Notes: generated by a model from the sequence alone, not told the origin. A DNA stretch of 64,000 bases from Mantis religiosa (GCA_030765055.1 CM060947.1:58128149-58192148); one strand, 5' to 3'. Positions 1-12,296 are shown, numbered from the stretch's first letter. Numbers and translations are program-made.

Positions 1-1684
1 CACGTTCTGCCAGGGCAGCAGGAAATTTATTGTTTCCTCCCGCTTGAAATGGATTATTCAAAGTAATTCTTTTATCACGTCATGTCAAACATTTACGTTT
101 TAGTTCTGAGTAATTAGAAATATACGTACACGCCTACGTGCCAACCAATAATGATATTCATACAGTGCTTACGTCGCGATTTATTGTTATAATACAGGTA
201 ATAGTGGTTTATTTGTATTAGAAAAACTATTTGAGCTAAAAATATGGGGTTTTCATGGTTATGTTAGATACATTACTCTCTACCTTCCACATGGATCAGT
301 TTTTGCAAAATATGAATTTTTGTCTAAGCGCGAATGGTATTTCATACAGATTGATTAGGTTGGCGCTCCTCACACACCACTTAGCGGGAATGCAATACGA
401 CAACACCGCAGGACTCCGATTGGCTCCTCACCAAGTAGCGCTCAAGGACAAACACCTTCCCATTTGAAACAGAAAATTGTTTTTCAATTTTGCACAATTA
501 TAGAAACGAAGATATTTTTCTAAAAACTATTTTTTTGACTGACAGGACTTCAAAACTCATGTTTCTGCTAAAATGTCATATTGAATGTATGGGTTTTATG
601 TAATTCTTTCTCAGTATGCTAGGTACATGGCATAAATTAAATATTTTTCCATTTGAAATGAAGTATTGCATAACATAGAGAGTAAATGTACTTTATTTTT
701 GTTTTAAAAATATATTTAAACCCAGATTTATTAGGTCGCCCAAATGACATAGCAGAAGAGTGAGGGAGGTGATCAATATTTTTCATGATACTTCCAAGTT
801 ATAATAATACTTAAACATTTTGTTAGGTTTTACAGAACAGGTATTCATGAGTTTGTTGTACTATAGAATGAAATAAATGTTCCAAGAAATCGAAATTGGA
901 CTTGTATCTGAAAACCACGCCTTTCATGCTTAGTATTTTAATTTCCGACTCCATCCTCTATTTCCAGCAGGCATGCAATGGAAACCCACATTACTCGATA
1001 AGCTGACCTCTGTACCAGAGAATCAGCTCACCGACCACGGCTGAGCAGTCCGGAAATTAAAACTGCTATCACCTTGGACTCCTTAATGCTGCTAGACCGC
1101 AGCTGGAAATGTCATATCACACAGCACTAACACTTATTTAGGAATTAATGCATGGAATAAGGAGGATTCTTCAATGCTAATCAATGGAACTTGATGAAAG
1201 CATTTTACATCTAGCCCAGTGGTCGACAGTTACTCCGTCTGTGGCCTATGAGACAAACGAAGCTAGAAAGCACAGAGAGAGCAGTGGAATCACAAATAAA
1301 AACGAATCGGCACAGTGGCACATACGATAGTGCAGCAATATAGGTGTGCCTGACATTGTTTATTGAAGTTCGTATGATAATAATAATAGAGATATATTAA
1401 TGTAGAAGCAAAAGACCATCAAATGACATATTTTCCAAAGTTGTTTCCCAGTTGCTATATGAATAACTACTTACAAGTACTGAAATAATTACGTCGGGAT
1501 TTGGAAAGCAGATTTCAAGATATTATTAATCACTAATATCAGTAGATATTGGCGGAGTGACATAATTGCAATTGACTTAAAAACTTTATTGACACATACG
1601 GCTTACAAAACAAAAGAATTTGTGGAAATTAATAATTATTTCACACTTGTCGTGAGTAGAACGAATTATGGAAAGATATATTCA
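1..1684. other. AT-rich stretch, no gene recognised
   Basis: I see no coding region, RNA gene or recognisable mobile element here. Only short chance open frames occur, such as 70 codons at 255-467, with no motif and no splice context. Unrecognised old repeats are possible. Confidence 0.6.
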
Positions 1685-2950
1685 GGCTGAAAAACTTAAT
1701 TTCATAGCCACGATTTCAACCACGGATCTTGCGGTCTCCGTCCGGCTGCTCTTAACCATTGAGCTACGTTGGCCATTGCGGCAGCATGACATTACATTCT
1801 CCAATGTCACGAATCAGTTGGATTCCATTAATCCACCTACTAGTGGTCCGAACTACGAGGGCTGTTTAATAAAGAATGATCATAATTTTTTACGGTAAAA
1901 ATTTATCGCACTAAAATTCAATCTTATTATATTCTGATAGCTTAATGTGAAACAAACACGCCGTAGTAGTTTTATTGTTGGTACTCCTGGTTCCCGCCTG
2001 TGAGAAGCAGGCAAGTTCAAACATGTTCAGTATCGCCTACCACTGCAATGGAGGTAACATGCACTAAAAGTTGATGTTAGAGGAAGATCCAGAGTTTCTT
2101 TCAAACGATCACTGCTGATGAGACTTGGCTACATCATTTTGATCCTGAGAGCAAACAGAAAAGCTCAGTGTGGAAATATCCTTCATCACCGACCCTCCAA
2201 AAAGCAAAAGTGGTTGCTTCTGCTGGGAAAGTTATGGCCATCTCATTCTTTGATATTCAAGAAATGTTTTATCAGCATGTTGTACCTGCACACACATCAG
2301 TAACTATACAATGATACAGGGATGTCCTGAAAACATTGCAAGTCCATATCAGGCGCAAAAGACCACATTTCCATGAAGCGGGCCGGATGCTGCACCACGA
2401 TAATGCGCGGCCGCATATTGCCAATGTTGTTGCTGAATATCTTGCAAAAATCAACGTGAAGTGCATCCCTCACCCTCCCTATAGTCCGGATTTAGCCCCA
2501 TGTGACTTTTTTCTATTTCCTAACTTGAAGAAACGCTTTTGTGGGAGGCATTATCCATCATCAGAAGCAGTGGTGAAGGCTGCGGAGGCGATTTTGAAGG
2601 TTCTCTCAAAAAATGGTTTCTAGCATGTCTTTGAAGACTGGCAGAAACGCTGGGACAAGTGCATCGCATTCAGGGGAGACTATTTTGAGAAGGGCCATAA
2701 AATTATGAGGATGAGTAAAGGTACGTTGTCAAAAAAATTGTGATCATTCTTTATTGAACAGCACTCGTATAAAGCTCGGGCCTTAAAATTGCACAGTATG
2801 CCGCCATTAAGATTTATGAGAACTCCTATTAGTTTACCGGGAAAAACATGAGCTGGCACATTGGTTAAGAGCTACGGACGGAGATTGGAAGATCCGTGGC
2901 TCTAATCCCGGCTATGGGGTTGAATTTTTCAGTCTGACTTTTTCCAAAGA
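1685..2950. repeat. tRNA-like foldback element interrupted by a mariner
   Basis: The left arm (about 1695-1830) carries a tRNA-like segment in minus orientation (gagctacgttggcc; ttcaaccacgg). The right arm (about 2810-2945) carries the same module in plus orientation, ending in gaatttttcagtctgac. The centre matches, in reverse, the centre of the copy at 21612-21990. A mariner at 1856-2767 interrupts the centre exactly at a TA. Both arms have drifted from the better-preserved copies at 18345 and 21612. The match was made by eye, so outer boundaries are approximate. Confidence 0.6.
1856..2767 (+). mobile_element. mariner family A, internally deleted copy
   Basis: Terminal inverted repeats of about 30 bases start cgagggctgttt and end aacagcactcg. 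Both ends abut TA (1854-1855 and 2768-2769), the mariner target duplication. The element is 912 bases, against 1288 for the copy at 59324-60611. About 380 bases are missing near 2060-2070, removing the helix-turn-helix DNA-binding region. The remaining plus-strand frame (2336-2623) keeps HHDNARPHIANV and YSPDLAPCDFFLFP. The last two catalytic aspartates are separated by 34 residues, the DD34D signature of mariner. The frame stops near 2622, where the other copies continue. It cannot encode an active transposase and would need help in trans to move. Confidence 0.92.
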
Positions 2951-3785
2951 GATTTATCTTCCTTTTAACTTAAACATGGTTGGATCGGATGCAACAGGTA
3001 CCAGGAGGCTGTGCATATTTAGATCAGCTTAAATATGGGAAGTTATTTTCTGTATGGAGAATATTACAATATAGAAACCAACTTTCTTAAAACTTGAAAA
3101 GCGTTCTTCTTTTGTATGTTAGCTAGAATACTACTCTTACATTACGAAAACATAAAAAGAGGGAAATGTTCGGCCAAGCGATATAAAGTAAATATAAAGT
3201 TATGGGTTTCAATGTATGCATTCATATGTGCATTGTGCAAATCAAAATGTGTAAAACTGTTTATGGCCTAGACTTTGAGACAGAAGGAACAGAAGAGGGA
3301 AAAAAAGAGAAGAGGAACAATAATAATAAAAGACAATCTGCCTGTTTACAGGTTCCTAACGAAACATTTGTTACACTATTTTACTGTAGACATTTTCATA
3401 CAAAATATTGATATTCTCTCTGTGGTGGGTTGAAATTTGTAGTGGTTGCAAATAATAAGTACTGCCATTATAGGACCTGAGAGGAACAAGGCGTACCTAC
3501 TGGATTAAAGCATAAGCACAATCTCGACACTGTCCAGTTGAAGCTTTCCCAGTTTCCCCTCCATTCTGTACCCACTACACCGATACAGCCGGACATTGAG
3601 CAATTATAATCTCAGAGAAAAAGACATCTTGCCTGTTGCTATTAGAGATAATGGAAGGCCACGACTTAAAGCAACATTAATCCTTTTATGTGTAGAAGTT
3701 CTAATTTTAAAAACAATATATCATACAGGGAGGTATTTCTACATTCTATGGCTGTAGTAGTAGACGACACAGATCTCTCCTTATA
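2951..3785. other. no feature recognised
   Basis: AT-rich sequence between the foldback element and mariner B. A 69-codon frame at 3202-3411 has no recognisable motif. I see nothing else I can support. Confidence 0.55.
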
Positions 3786-5051
3786 CAAGGGACGTCCAGA
3801 AAGTAAGTTCTGTTTCAATTTATCTCCGCTGCAGCGCTGCGATCGCAGTTCCGCACATGCGCGGTAGACGCTCTGTATCAAGAAGAAGACGCCCTGTATC
3901 TGTGAGGTCGCTGTCAGCCACATGCTCTTTGTTGTGCTTGTTTTCAATGTCGGTGTTGATTGAAAATCCCGCCGCTTGTGTAAAATCAGATCTGTGATTC
4001 GTTTTCTGAATGCTAGGAAAGTGAAACCAATTGACATTTATCGGCAAATTTGCGATGTTTACGGCAAAATGAGATGAGTGATACAATGGTGAGAAGATGG
4101 GTCCGACAGTTGAATGAAGGACGCGATTGATGACACGATCCAGGAAAACAGCAAGTTTACAATTAGTGCTTTCGCTATGGAATTTCCCCAAATCTCAGGA
4201 TCACTAGTTAATGAAATTGTTACCGAAAAACTGAAATTTCGTAAACTTTGTTCACGTTGGGTGCCAAAGTTTCTTACTGAGCAACTCAAAACAAAAGGGA
4301 TGGGTAGTGCACTTCAGTTTTTGACCCGTTATGATGAAGGCGGTGAAGAACTTCTGACACAGATATTCACAGGACATGAAACTTGGTTTTTTTTACGACA
4401 CCCTGAAAGTAAGCGTCAATCAATGGAATGGAGGCACACCTCATCCCCAGCAAAGATCAAGCCGAAACATATCTTGACACCTCGAAAAATGATGTGCACA
4501 GTGTTCTGGGACAGGAAAGGCATCCTACTCATTGATTTCTTACCGCTTTTTCAAACAATGAAAGTAGATGTTTTTTGCGAGACATTAGGAAATTGCGCCG
4601 CGCAATACAGAATAAGCACCGAGGAATGCTGTCAAAATGTGTCGTGTTTCTTCACGACAACGCACGACCACACACTGCAAATGCAACCAAAAAAATCCTA
4701 CAGGTATTTGGCTGGAACATGTTTGGCCACCCTCCGTACAGCCTTGACCTCGCTCCTAGCGACTTTCATCTGATTTTACGTCTCAAATCTTTCCTTGGCG
4801 GTCAACACTTCAAAAATGACGAAGAGATGAAAGAAAATGTTTCCAGCTGGTTGAAGACACAGGCGGCAATCTTCTATGAAGAAGTTATACGAAAAATTGT
4901 GCCTCGTTATGACAGATGCCTGCAAAATTTCGGCAGTTATGTGGAAAAGTGGTTTAAGAGTTGTAGAATTTTTTGCAATAAATATTTTTTCTGTATCTGT
5001 ACACAATTTAATTTTATTACCAAGCAGAACTTACTTTCTGGACGTACCTAG
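3786..5051 (+). mobile_element. mariner family B, near full-length copy
   Basis: The inverted repeats share the core acgtccagaaagtaagttct at the left end and its complement at the right end. TA flanks both sides (3784-3785 and 5052-5053). The total of 1266 bases is normal for mariner. The inverted repeats and protein differ from family A, so this is a separate lineage. It contains one broken transposase gene, listed separately. Confidence 0.93.
3990..5051 (+). pseudogene. mariner B transposase, frameshifted
   Basis: In order, the relic shows an N-terminal helix-turn-helix region near 3995-4110 (KPIDIYRQICDVYGK, then MVRRWVRQLNEG), the linker signature CSRWVPKFLTEQLK (about 4250-4290), PESKRQSMEW (about 4402-4430), the block MCTVFWDRKGILLIDFLP (about 4492-4545), HDNARPHTAN (about 4655-4685) and SLDLAPSDFH, then a C-terminal GGQHF and VPRYDRCLQ. 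Between the second and third catalytic aspartates are 34 residues, so this is DD34D. The frame changes at least twice: near 4080-4110, and between the frames of 4114-4773 and 4575-5051. The usual first aspartate in TGDETW reads TGHETW here (about 4370), so the copy would be inactive even if the frame were open. Such genes are often labelled SETMAR-like, but there is no SET domain here. Confidence 0.88.
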
Positions 5052-5457
5052 TATATTATCGCACTACTTCTGTACATTCGACTGATTTTGCCACGACAGG
5101 AGTGTACTTAAGACCCTAGACTGGTTACCGTGTATGGCATAGAGCGAAAAGTGGATTTATTTTTGACAAATGTCATCGTTGTTATATAAATTTAAATTCC
5201 GCTACGCGTAAGTAGCTAGCTCATAGGTAGCGAAGTTTCCTTCAACCTGGATAAAACATTAGTGAATGTACAGTGTGCATTTGTTCTCTTGAATGATGTG
5301 TTTAAGGCACCTCGTCGTTAGGGGAACAAATATGAGTCATTGATATTTTCAAATGCATACGCCACTCTCAAATGAAAAATCTCTATTCGTTTTCTTCTCG
5401 CAGTCATGCAAATTTCAAAATCATAACCTAGCTACAGTGGTTTAAACACCTAATTAC

Positions 5458-5717
5458 GTCATGAATAATTGTAAGCTTTCACGGCCGGAGTCTAATTTGA
5501 AGGTAGAAGAATTTTTCGGGCTCAGGAGCCGTGGTCTGGTGGAGTTGGGACCACTTCAACTTGAAGTTGTGACTGAAACTTCATTCAGAAGACTCAGACC
5601 ACGCCACCACTGATGATGTTCACAGCAGACATTAACGAAACGTATGGATGCTCCAACTCCACCAGACCACGGCTCCTGAGTCTGGAAAATTCTTCTACCT
5701 TCAAAATAAATACAAAT
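5458..5717. mobile_element. small hairpin unit with hammerhead-like core, copy 1
   Basis: A 260-base insertion flanked by an imperfect direct repeat, acctaattac at 5448-5457 and acctgattac at 5718-5727. It begins near ttcacggccgg and contains two long inverted arms (about 5501-5550 and 5653-5703, nearly perfect over 50 bases). The 100-base region between the arms carries the hammerhead-like core at 5607-5647. A second unit with the same layout lies at 24323-24502. The layout resembles the terminal parts of Penelope-like elements and retrozymes. No reverse transcriptase is present, so it would be non-autonomous. Confidence 0.6.
5607..5647 (+). ncRNA. hammerhead-ribozyme-like motif, copy 1
   Basis: CTGATGA (5610-5616) is followed by a possible short stem II (gtt 5618-5620 with aac 5634-5636) and then GAAA (5637-5640). 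CGTA (5641-5644) gives a minimal stem III and a GUA cleavage triplet. Stem I could form from cca (5607-5609) and tgg (5645-5647). This order of conserved blocks is that of a type I hammerhead. Oddities are one extra T before stem II, a weak three-pair stem II, and a stem III so short it would probably need a dimer. Activity is not shown. Confidence 0.45.
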
Positions 5718-8700
5718 ACCTGATTACCGCTTTACCCACTTTATCCTACAGTAAAATTAGTAAATTTGAATTGATAGTTGATCTGAATTATAAAAAAATA
5801 GAACAATAAACTTCTGTAAGAATAGTCTGTAGAGAAGCGAATAGAGACAGTTATGTGAGTGAAATCATGGAAATTTTAGTCAGCTTTACTTATTGCAGGT
5901 AACATTGGTGATATTTGTAAATATTGCAGGTTTTGTAAAAATAGATTTAATATTTTATAACATACTTTCTTAGTGCAATTTGAATGGATTTTTTATGTTT
6001 CATGGGGATATCTTTTAATATTTTTGCAAAACTCATTTTTATTTCAGTTTAATGGAATCAAATTGTTAGGTTTTACACACGATTCTGAAGTTGTAAGTTT
6101 AATATTACAAAAATATTATTACGTTACATAAACCCAATACAGAAATATCGCATATCAAATGTTTGTTCCTCTTCTGGTTGTTCCATTGAATAAAATCACG
6201 CATCTAAATATGTTTTATAATTTATTCTTAATGACAGAATTGATTGCCATCTTGAGCAACTTAAAAAAAACATACCAGCTTTTAAATTCATTACTTGCTC
6301 AAAATTTGAACATTATTGGTTAAAAATTGCACTGTATGAAATATTTTAAATATGCAAAGTTATAACAAAATCACAGTGGAATGAAGCCTATTAAAAGCAA
6401 ATAGAGGCCACTAGGCCATGAGCTCTTTGGTATTTAAATGTTCCAAAATAAAAACTTTAAAACTTTTTGCTCTTAGAGCAAATCACATAGTACACTAGAA
6501 GCTAGAGGTTCAGGTATTTTTGGACATAACTTGTTTAGCAACTTTTTGAGAAGTTTGACCAAATTTCAGCTATGGGTACCCGGAATATGTTAATGGCAGT
6601 TCACCGTTAAGTGCATAAGGACAAGTTCTTTCCTCCATTTTTTGAGATCATAATATATTTGTAAAAATGCGCTTATGTATGAACCATTTTCACATAAATA
6701 AACAATTGAATGTTTTCAAAAGTGTTCACAAGAAGCGTAAGAGTCTCAACAGCGAATGTATACAACGTGGAGTGTGTGTGAAGAGATTGGGAACGTTCTC
6801 CTTGTGTCCATCTGTGCACGTGCACAAGCACGATACCCCTTTCTGTATGAAGAGGCACGTCGAGAGGATGAGAGGTGGTGTGTCGCTGGGAAGTTTGATG
6901 TCGGTCAAAACAGCTTCTATCCTTTCTCATGTCCCTTGATTGCCAATGTGCTCCAAGCCTTTTCTCCCGCGCGGTGCGGAGGAGGGCTTTCGATGGATCA
7001 ATCTATTACACTCCATCAGTATATGGTTCTTAATACCCTTATCTTAATAGAGATATAGAAATCAGTGTATGTGTTTGGGTATACGTTCCTCCCTATAGCC
7101 TTCTACACCGTTGCACCGATTACAACCAAACAAGGCACAGATGACCTTTGACACGAGACAAGAATTAGTGTCTAGCTTAGAATTCCAAATTCAACTCATT
7201 TCTATACAATTTTATTACTTAAATTTTAGTAACATCTACAAAATCTCGCACAACCATTTATATCGTTGTCAACAATGGTAGCTCGAATATAGCCAACATA
7301 AAAATAATTACTCACCTTTTTATGGCTTCATGAAATAAAAAAAGAACAGCGAGTTCATATTCATCCTCTCTAACATTGATCACGGAGTAATAACGCAGTC
7401 AAATGAATCTGATTGGCCAATTCAAATAACATTTTTGGAAGGAATACTACAGTTGTTTCTTCGCTACTGTCAACTTCGCATTGAAAACGCAGGTCGCCGT
7501 TTCGAGCAGTTCCTATAAACCTGACATAAAGAGCTGCATTTACTTTTTATATATGTAAGTTTGTTTAGTCTTTAGACCACCTCCCATTTAGACGTACTAC
7601 ATATGGAAGTATTAAGGAGAATTCGGCCTTTGTTAGAAAGAATTTTAATTAGTTCCATTGACAAGGCTAAGTTACTACGTAAAATGCATATATTTATACG
7701 ACATTGGAAGCTTAGAAAAAATATTAAAAAGGAACCAAACAAAGAAGTAAACTGAAAAGGATAAAAAGCAAAAGGAGACTCGAACTCGTTTACCCTTCAC
7801 TTGTAAGTTAATGTCACAACCATTGCGACAGACAGAGTGTTCCAACACGATTCATTTTCGTGGCACCACACTCAAGTGGTATCATCACTAACAGTGGTGT
7901 GCTGGCAGTTTAAAAAGTTGTAGCCATAACTTCTACAATTGAACCAATAGGCCATAAGTCTCTTATTTCAAACTACTTGTTTAAGATATCTCCACTTGCT
8001 CTGAAAATATTTCGGTGTAGTTCATTAACATCCTGTACATTATGGCGATGCAACGTCAATTAGAATATTTACTGATCATTTATTTGATATGAAAAGCTTG
8101 GAAAATGTTGAGTGGGGACAACATCACTGTTTGCCATTTGGTCCAGATCAGTCCGTCGATATGACCATTCACTTCTATAAACTTTCCTGAATCAGAACTT
8201 CTATATGCTTTCTATTAGTCCTGTAGGGAAATTAGACAAAAGCACAATAAGGGAAAGTACCAAAATCTTGAGTCCACTTATGCAAACTGAGAATAATAAA
8301 ATACAATTTAAGAAGCCTCAATCTAATAAATAGAATAAATATGGAACCATTTATATTTTAGCTACAATGTAATACACCGAGAGGGAATGTGAATAATGTA
8401 TATTCAATGACAATCAATTTAAACTGTCATTCAGACAGCACATGCACACATACAGCCAGGAAAGCAAACAACCTAGATCCCAAGGTTCCGTACAAGTCCA
8501 ATCCAAGTGTAAAAGCTCTCGATAAATAAATCTACCTATATGTATTTCAAATATTACATATGTAGTTATCCATGTGCAGGTTTGGTACTGCGTTGTGTGA
8601 TAGGATGTTTGGAGAATCTATGAGATCCAACACGTTAGTTCGAAATTTCTTAGGTGATGTCAGACACTCCTGACTTAAAGCATATATTGTCAACATATGT

Positions 8701-9922
8701 AAAATAGATAGCATAGTTATTTGACAACATTTCATATACGTAATAACATAACTGAATATTTAAGTTATAATAAGGAACACAGAAACGACTTGCGGGTTAA
8801 TGTGATACAAAAATATAAAGCCCAACAGAGAGTTCTGTTGCAGATGTTTTATGTTTTTTTGAGAGGAATCGTTGGAGGAATTGCAATATTTAATGAAATA
8901 GATAAAATGCAAGGTAGGTGATCGTGTAACCATGACAACCTCAAATGAGAGGAGGTTGTTAAAAGTTTCAAAGATTTTTTTCTTCTGCTTAAGAACCTCG
9001 TAGGAGAAAGACGTACATTTGTGTCTCTCCGAGGTTGTGGAGAATTATTTTTATTGTGCATTTAAGATGCACAAATAGCATGTGTGTAAGAAAGTAATAG
9101 TTAATCAATACACCATTCATCATTTGTTAAAAAACAAAATTTATATTATTTAAATTTGTAACTCAATTTGAAAATGTTTCGGAAGAATTAAATCTTCATG
9201 ACTGAACAAGACAAGAATTATTTTTCCATTCTTCGGCAATATCAATACCAAATTTCTCAGCCCCATTACCACGATCCTGGGAAAAAGTACTCATCGTTTT
9301 AGAATTGCCGATGCGCCCACCCACACCAAGAGTTGCAGGGGAAACTTCCAGATATCTTCTACATCGTCACCAAAGGTGAGAAGTTCATCAGCATCCACCT
9401 TCATCCCAATAAACAGCCTCAGTCCTAATAGAGAAACCTTTCACTATTTAGTTTAATTCACCATGATGTCAAAACATGTCCAGAAACAAATTTTTCTTCT
9501 ATTGCGCTATGATCCATTGTTACATGCTAAATAATTTACTCTTAGATAAGAAAAATGGACCCACAAATGCTCAGAACATTTTTTTCTCATCAAAACCAAT
9601 GGAGTATCAAACACGAAAGAAAAGTATACTTAATGTTATTGAGGATTTTAATTATAAATGTTTGTACAGAATGATGAAATTAGGAATCCACAAAAGAGTA
9701 GTTAATATCCAGCGTAGGCATTCAAAAGGATTCAGAGAACTGAAGTAATAAATGGCAGTGAAAGGGAAGCTTCTGTTGTCAGACAGGTTTTACTGGTTAC
9801 AGTCATTATTCTGAACGTTATCCTGTCCCATACCGTAAAGTGTGCCATTCTATGTGAGGTTTCCAGAAAAATAAAAATGAGCTGTATTTAAATTTAACTT
9901 TATTTAATTCTGAGCCTATTTA
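5718..9922. other. long stretch without a recognised gene
   Basis: Mostly AT-rich. At about 6760-7010 there is a GC-richer patch with three overlapping open frames of 60-100 codons on both strands. I do not recognise any of the products and see no convincing splice pair. At about 7060-7210 the sequence (cttctacaccgttgcaccga, then ccaaacaaggcacagatgac) has the look of a dispersed repeat, but no second copy is in the window. A 90-codon frame at 9476-9748 is lysine-rich and unrecognised. Confidence 0.5.
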
Positions 9923-10381
9923 CGAGGGATGTTCAATAAAGACTGATCACATTGTTTTTCGACAACGTACCTTTACTCATCCCCATAATTTCGATGGTCC
10001 TTCTCAATATAGTCTCCACTGAATGCGATGTGATGCACTTGTCCCAGCGTTTCTGCCAGTCTTCAAAGACATGCTGGAAACCATTCTTTAAGAGACCCTT
10101 CAAAATCGCCTCCGCAGCCTTCACCACTGCTTCTGATAATGGATAATGCCTCCCACGAAGGCGTTTCTTCAAGTTAGGGAATAGAAGATCCAAGTGGGGC
10201 TAAATCCGGACTATAGAGAGAGTTAGGGATGCACTTCACGTTCAGCAACAACATTGGCAATATGCGGCCGCGTATTATCGTGGTGCAGCATCCAGCCTGG
10301 TTCAGGGAAATGTGGTCGTTTGCGTCTCATATGGACTTGGGATGTTTACAGGACATCCCTGTAATATTGTCCAGTTACTGA

Positions 10382-10388
10382 TGTGTGT

Positions 10389-10463
<75 letters not shown>
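10382..10463. repeat. (GT)n microsatellite inside mariner A
   Basis: About 80 bases of GT. In the other two family A copies the same site reads only gatgtgtgtgcagg (59795-59806) and its complement (near 2285-2298). The tract therefore grew in place from a seed of about four repeats. Confidence 0.95.
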
Positions 10464-10466
<3 letters not shown>

Positions 10467-10702
10467 GTACAACATGCTCATAAACCATTCAATGAATATC
10501 AAGAATGAGATGACCATAGCTTTGCCAGCAGAAGCAACCAGTTTTGCTTTTATGGGCGTTGGTGATGAAGGAGATTTCCACTCTGAACTTTTCTGTTTGC
10601 TCTCAGGATCAAAATGATGTAAACAAGTTTCATCAACAGTGATTACGTTTGAAAGAAACTCCTGATCTTCCTCTAAAATCAACTTTAACTGCATTTTACC
10701 TC

Positions 10703-10943
10703 AAGTTTTTGTATTTTGCGTCCTCCAACGTTAAGTCATATCGGATGATGAATGGAGTGGGTGAAATGATGCGCAAATGAGCGCAGGGTCCATAGAGCTT
10801 AGAGCTACCCAACATTCGTCTTTTAGGATAAGGGAAAGCCCCGGAAAATACCTTATCCAGATAACTCACCCTGACCGAGATTCGAACTTGGGACCTCTTG
10901 AACGTGAGGCAGACTCGCTACCATCTACGCCACCGAGGCGGGC
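10703..10943 (-). mobile_element. SINE family 1 inserted in mariner A
   Basis: A tRNA-derived SINE, read on the minus strand. The head gcccgcctcggtggcg contains a pol III A-box-like segment, and the B box is gttcgaatct-like. The body ends in cgttggaggacg and an A-rich tail. An exact 12-base target duplication, gcattttacctc, flanks it (10691-10702 and 10942-10953, overlapping the SINE edge by two bases). The insertion postdates the mariner's internal deletion because it sits on the deletion junction. Confidence 0.93.
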
Positions 10944-11148
10944 ATTTTACCTCCATTGCAGCGGTAGGCGATACTGAACGTGTCTGTATTTGCCTGGTTC
11001 TCACAGGCGGGAACTAGGAGTACCAACAATGAAACTACTACGGCGTGTTTGTTTCACATTAAGCTAACAGAATGTAATAAGATTGAATTTTACTGCGCAA
11101 AATTATGTCCGTAAAACATTATGATCATTCTTTATTGAACGGCCCTCG

Positions 11149-12169
11149 TGTAAAAAATTTAGAATCTGGATTTTCAGAAGGAGACAATAGTTCACGATAC
11201 TTCCATGAATAGTAGCCTCCGATTATTAATATAAGAACCACACGTGTAAAGTTAAATCCAGTTATTATTTATCACTATAACTGATATGCTAGAGTTTCGA
11301 TGTCATAATATAGTGTTTTAAATAACACGCTGCCATAACAGTACATGACAGCGTTTGGGAACTTTAGTACGTGTGTAAATACTGTTCCACTTAATTTTGC
11401 CACCCATCACTTAACAGAGGTCACCTCTCATTGACTACTGCCAATATAAAATACCGCCTTATTTAATATAATCATTTATTTAATATATTCGAAGAGAAAT
11501 TCTACATTTATATTTTCATAAACGTATGAATCAAATGTATTGAGCACAGCTAATGCATCTGGAGTGCATGTATATTTTTATCATCAATGAGGTTGGAGGT
11601 TTCTTCGGTATAAACCTGTCTGTCAAGGTGACGAAGGCAATTGAATTTATCATAACAGAGTTTTATCGCCTGAGTTTGTATTGCTTCTTTGTCATACATC
11701 GTCATTTAAAGGTATATTCTAAGAAAATCAGGGAAAATGGAAATGAAAAGGAAGGCGAGAGAATACAGTCAGCCATGCAAGGTTTATAAGAAATGATTTT
11801 AGACAATATCCGCACCATCGCAAGCGGATATTTGAAAGTTGGACGTGATAACGTCGCATGTTAATTAAACTACGATATATAACCAAGCACAAGTTGCAAG
11901 TACGCACCCTTACTTATAATTTGCTGCTTACAACCTTCCTCGTTAATGAGGTAAAAAGTATGGATTACACAGCACAGCAACTTTATTATGGTTTACGAAA
12001 AACCAATAACTAAGCAAAATACGAGTTAACTTAAATCGGAATAAAGAGTTGCAGTTATGGCTACATATAACATTATTTCGATTGCTAACGTACAACTTGC
12101 ACTAAAACTACAGCGCACAGTTCTTCTATATTAAAATTATCACCAGATGAAGTTATCAGTAAATATTCT
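11149..12169. other. no feature recognised
   Basis: AT-rich sequence. The longest frame, 78 codons at 11553-11789, has no recognisable motif. Nothing further can be supported. Confidence 0.55.
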
Positions 12170-12184
12170 GTCATAAAAGAGGAA

Positions 12185-12213
12185 CTTTTATTTATTTATT
12201 TATTTATTTATTA

Positions 12214-12296
<83 letters not shown>

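Larger units (their letters stand above)
9923..11148 (-). mobile_element. mariner family A, deleted copy carrying a SINE and a GT expansion
   Basis: The left end begins cgagggatgttcaataaaga after TA (9921-9922). The right end finishes tttattgaacggccctcg at 11148, followed by TG where TA is expected. The minus-strand coding relic keeps DLLFPNLKKRLRGRHYP and DPESKQKSSEW. It shares the internal deletion of the copy at 1856-2767, at a junction reading ggaggtaaaatgcag on the minus strand. Subtracting the SINE with its duplication and the GT expansion leaves about 900 bases, matching the 912-base copy. A SINE sits at 10703-10943 and a GT repeat at 10382-10463. Confidence 0.9.

Noticed and set aside
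3990..5051. Host SETMAR gene
   Set aside because: Only the mariner transposase part is present, with terminal repeats and TA on both sides and frameshifts inside.
6667..7058. Small gene of 85-100 codons
   Set aside because: Several overlapping frames on both strands are open in one GC patch, without motifs or splice sites, so no frame is preferred.
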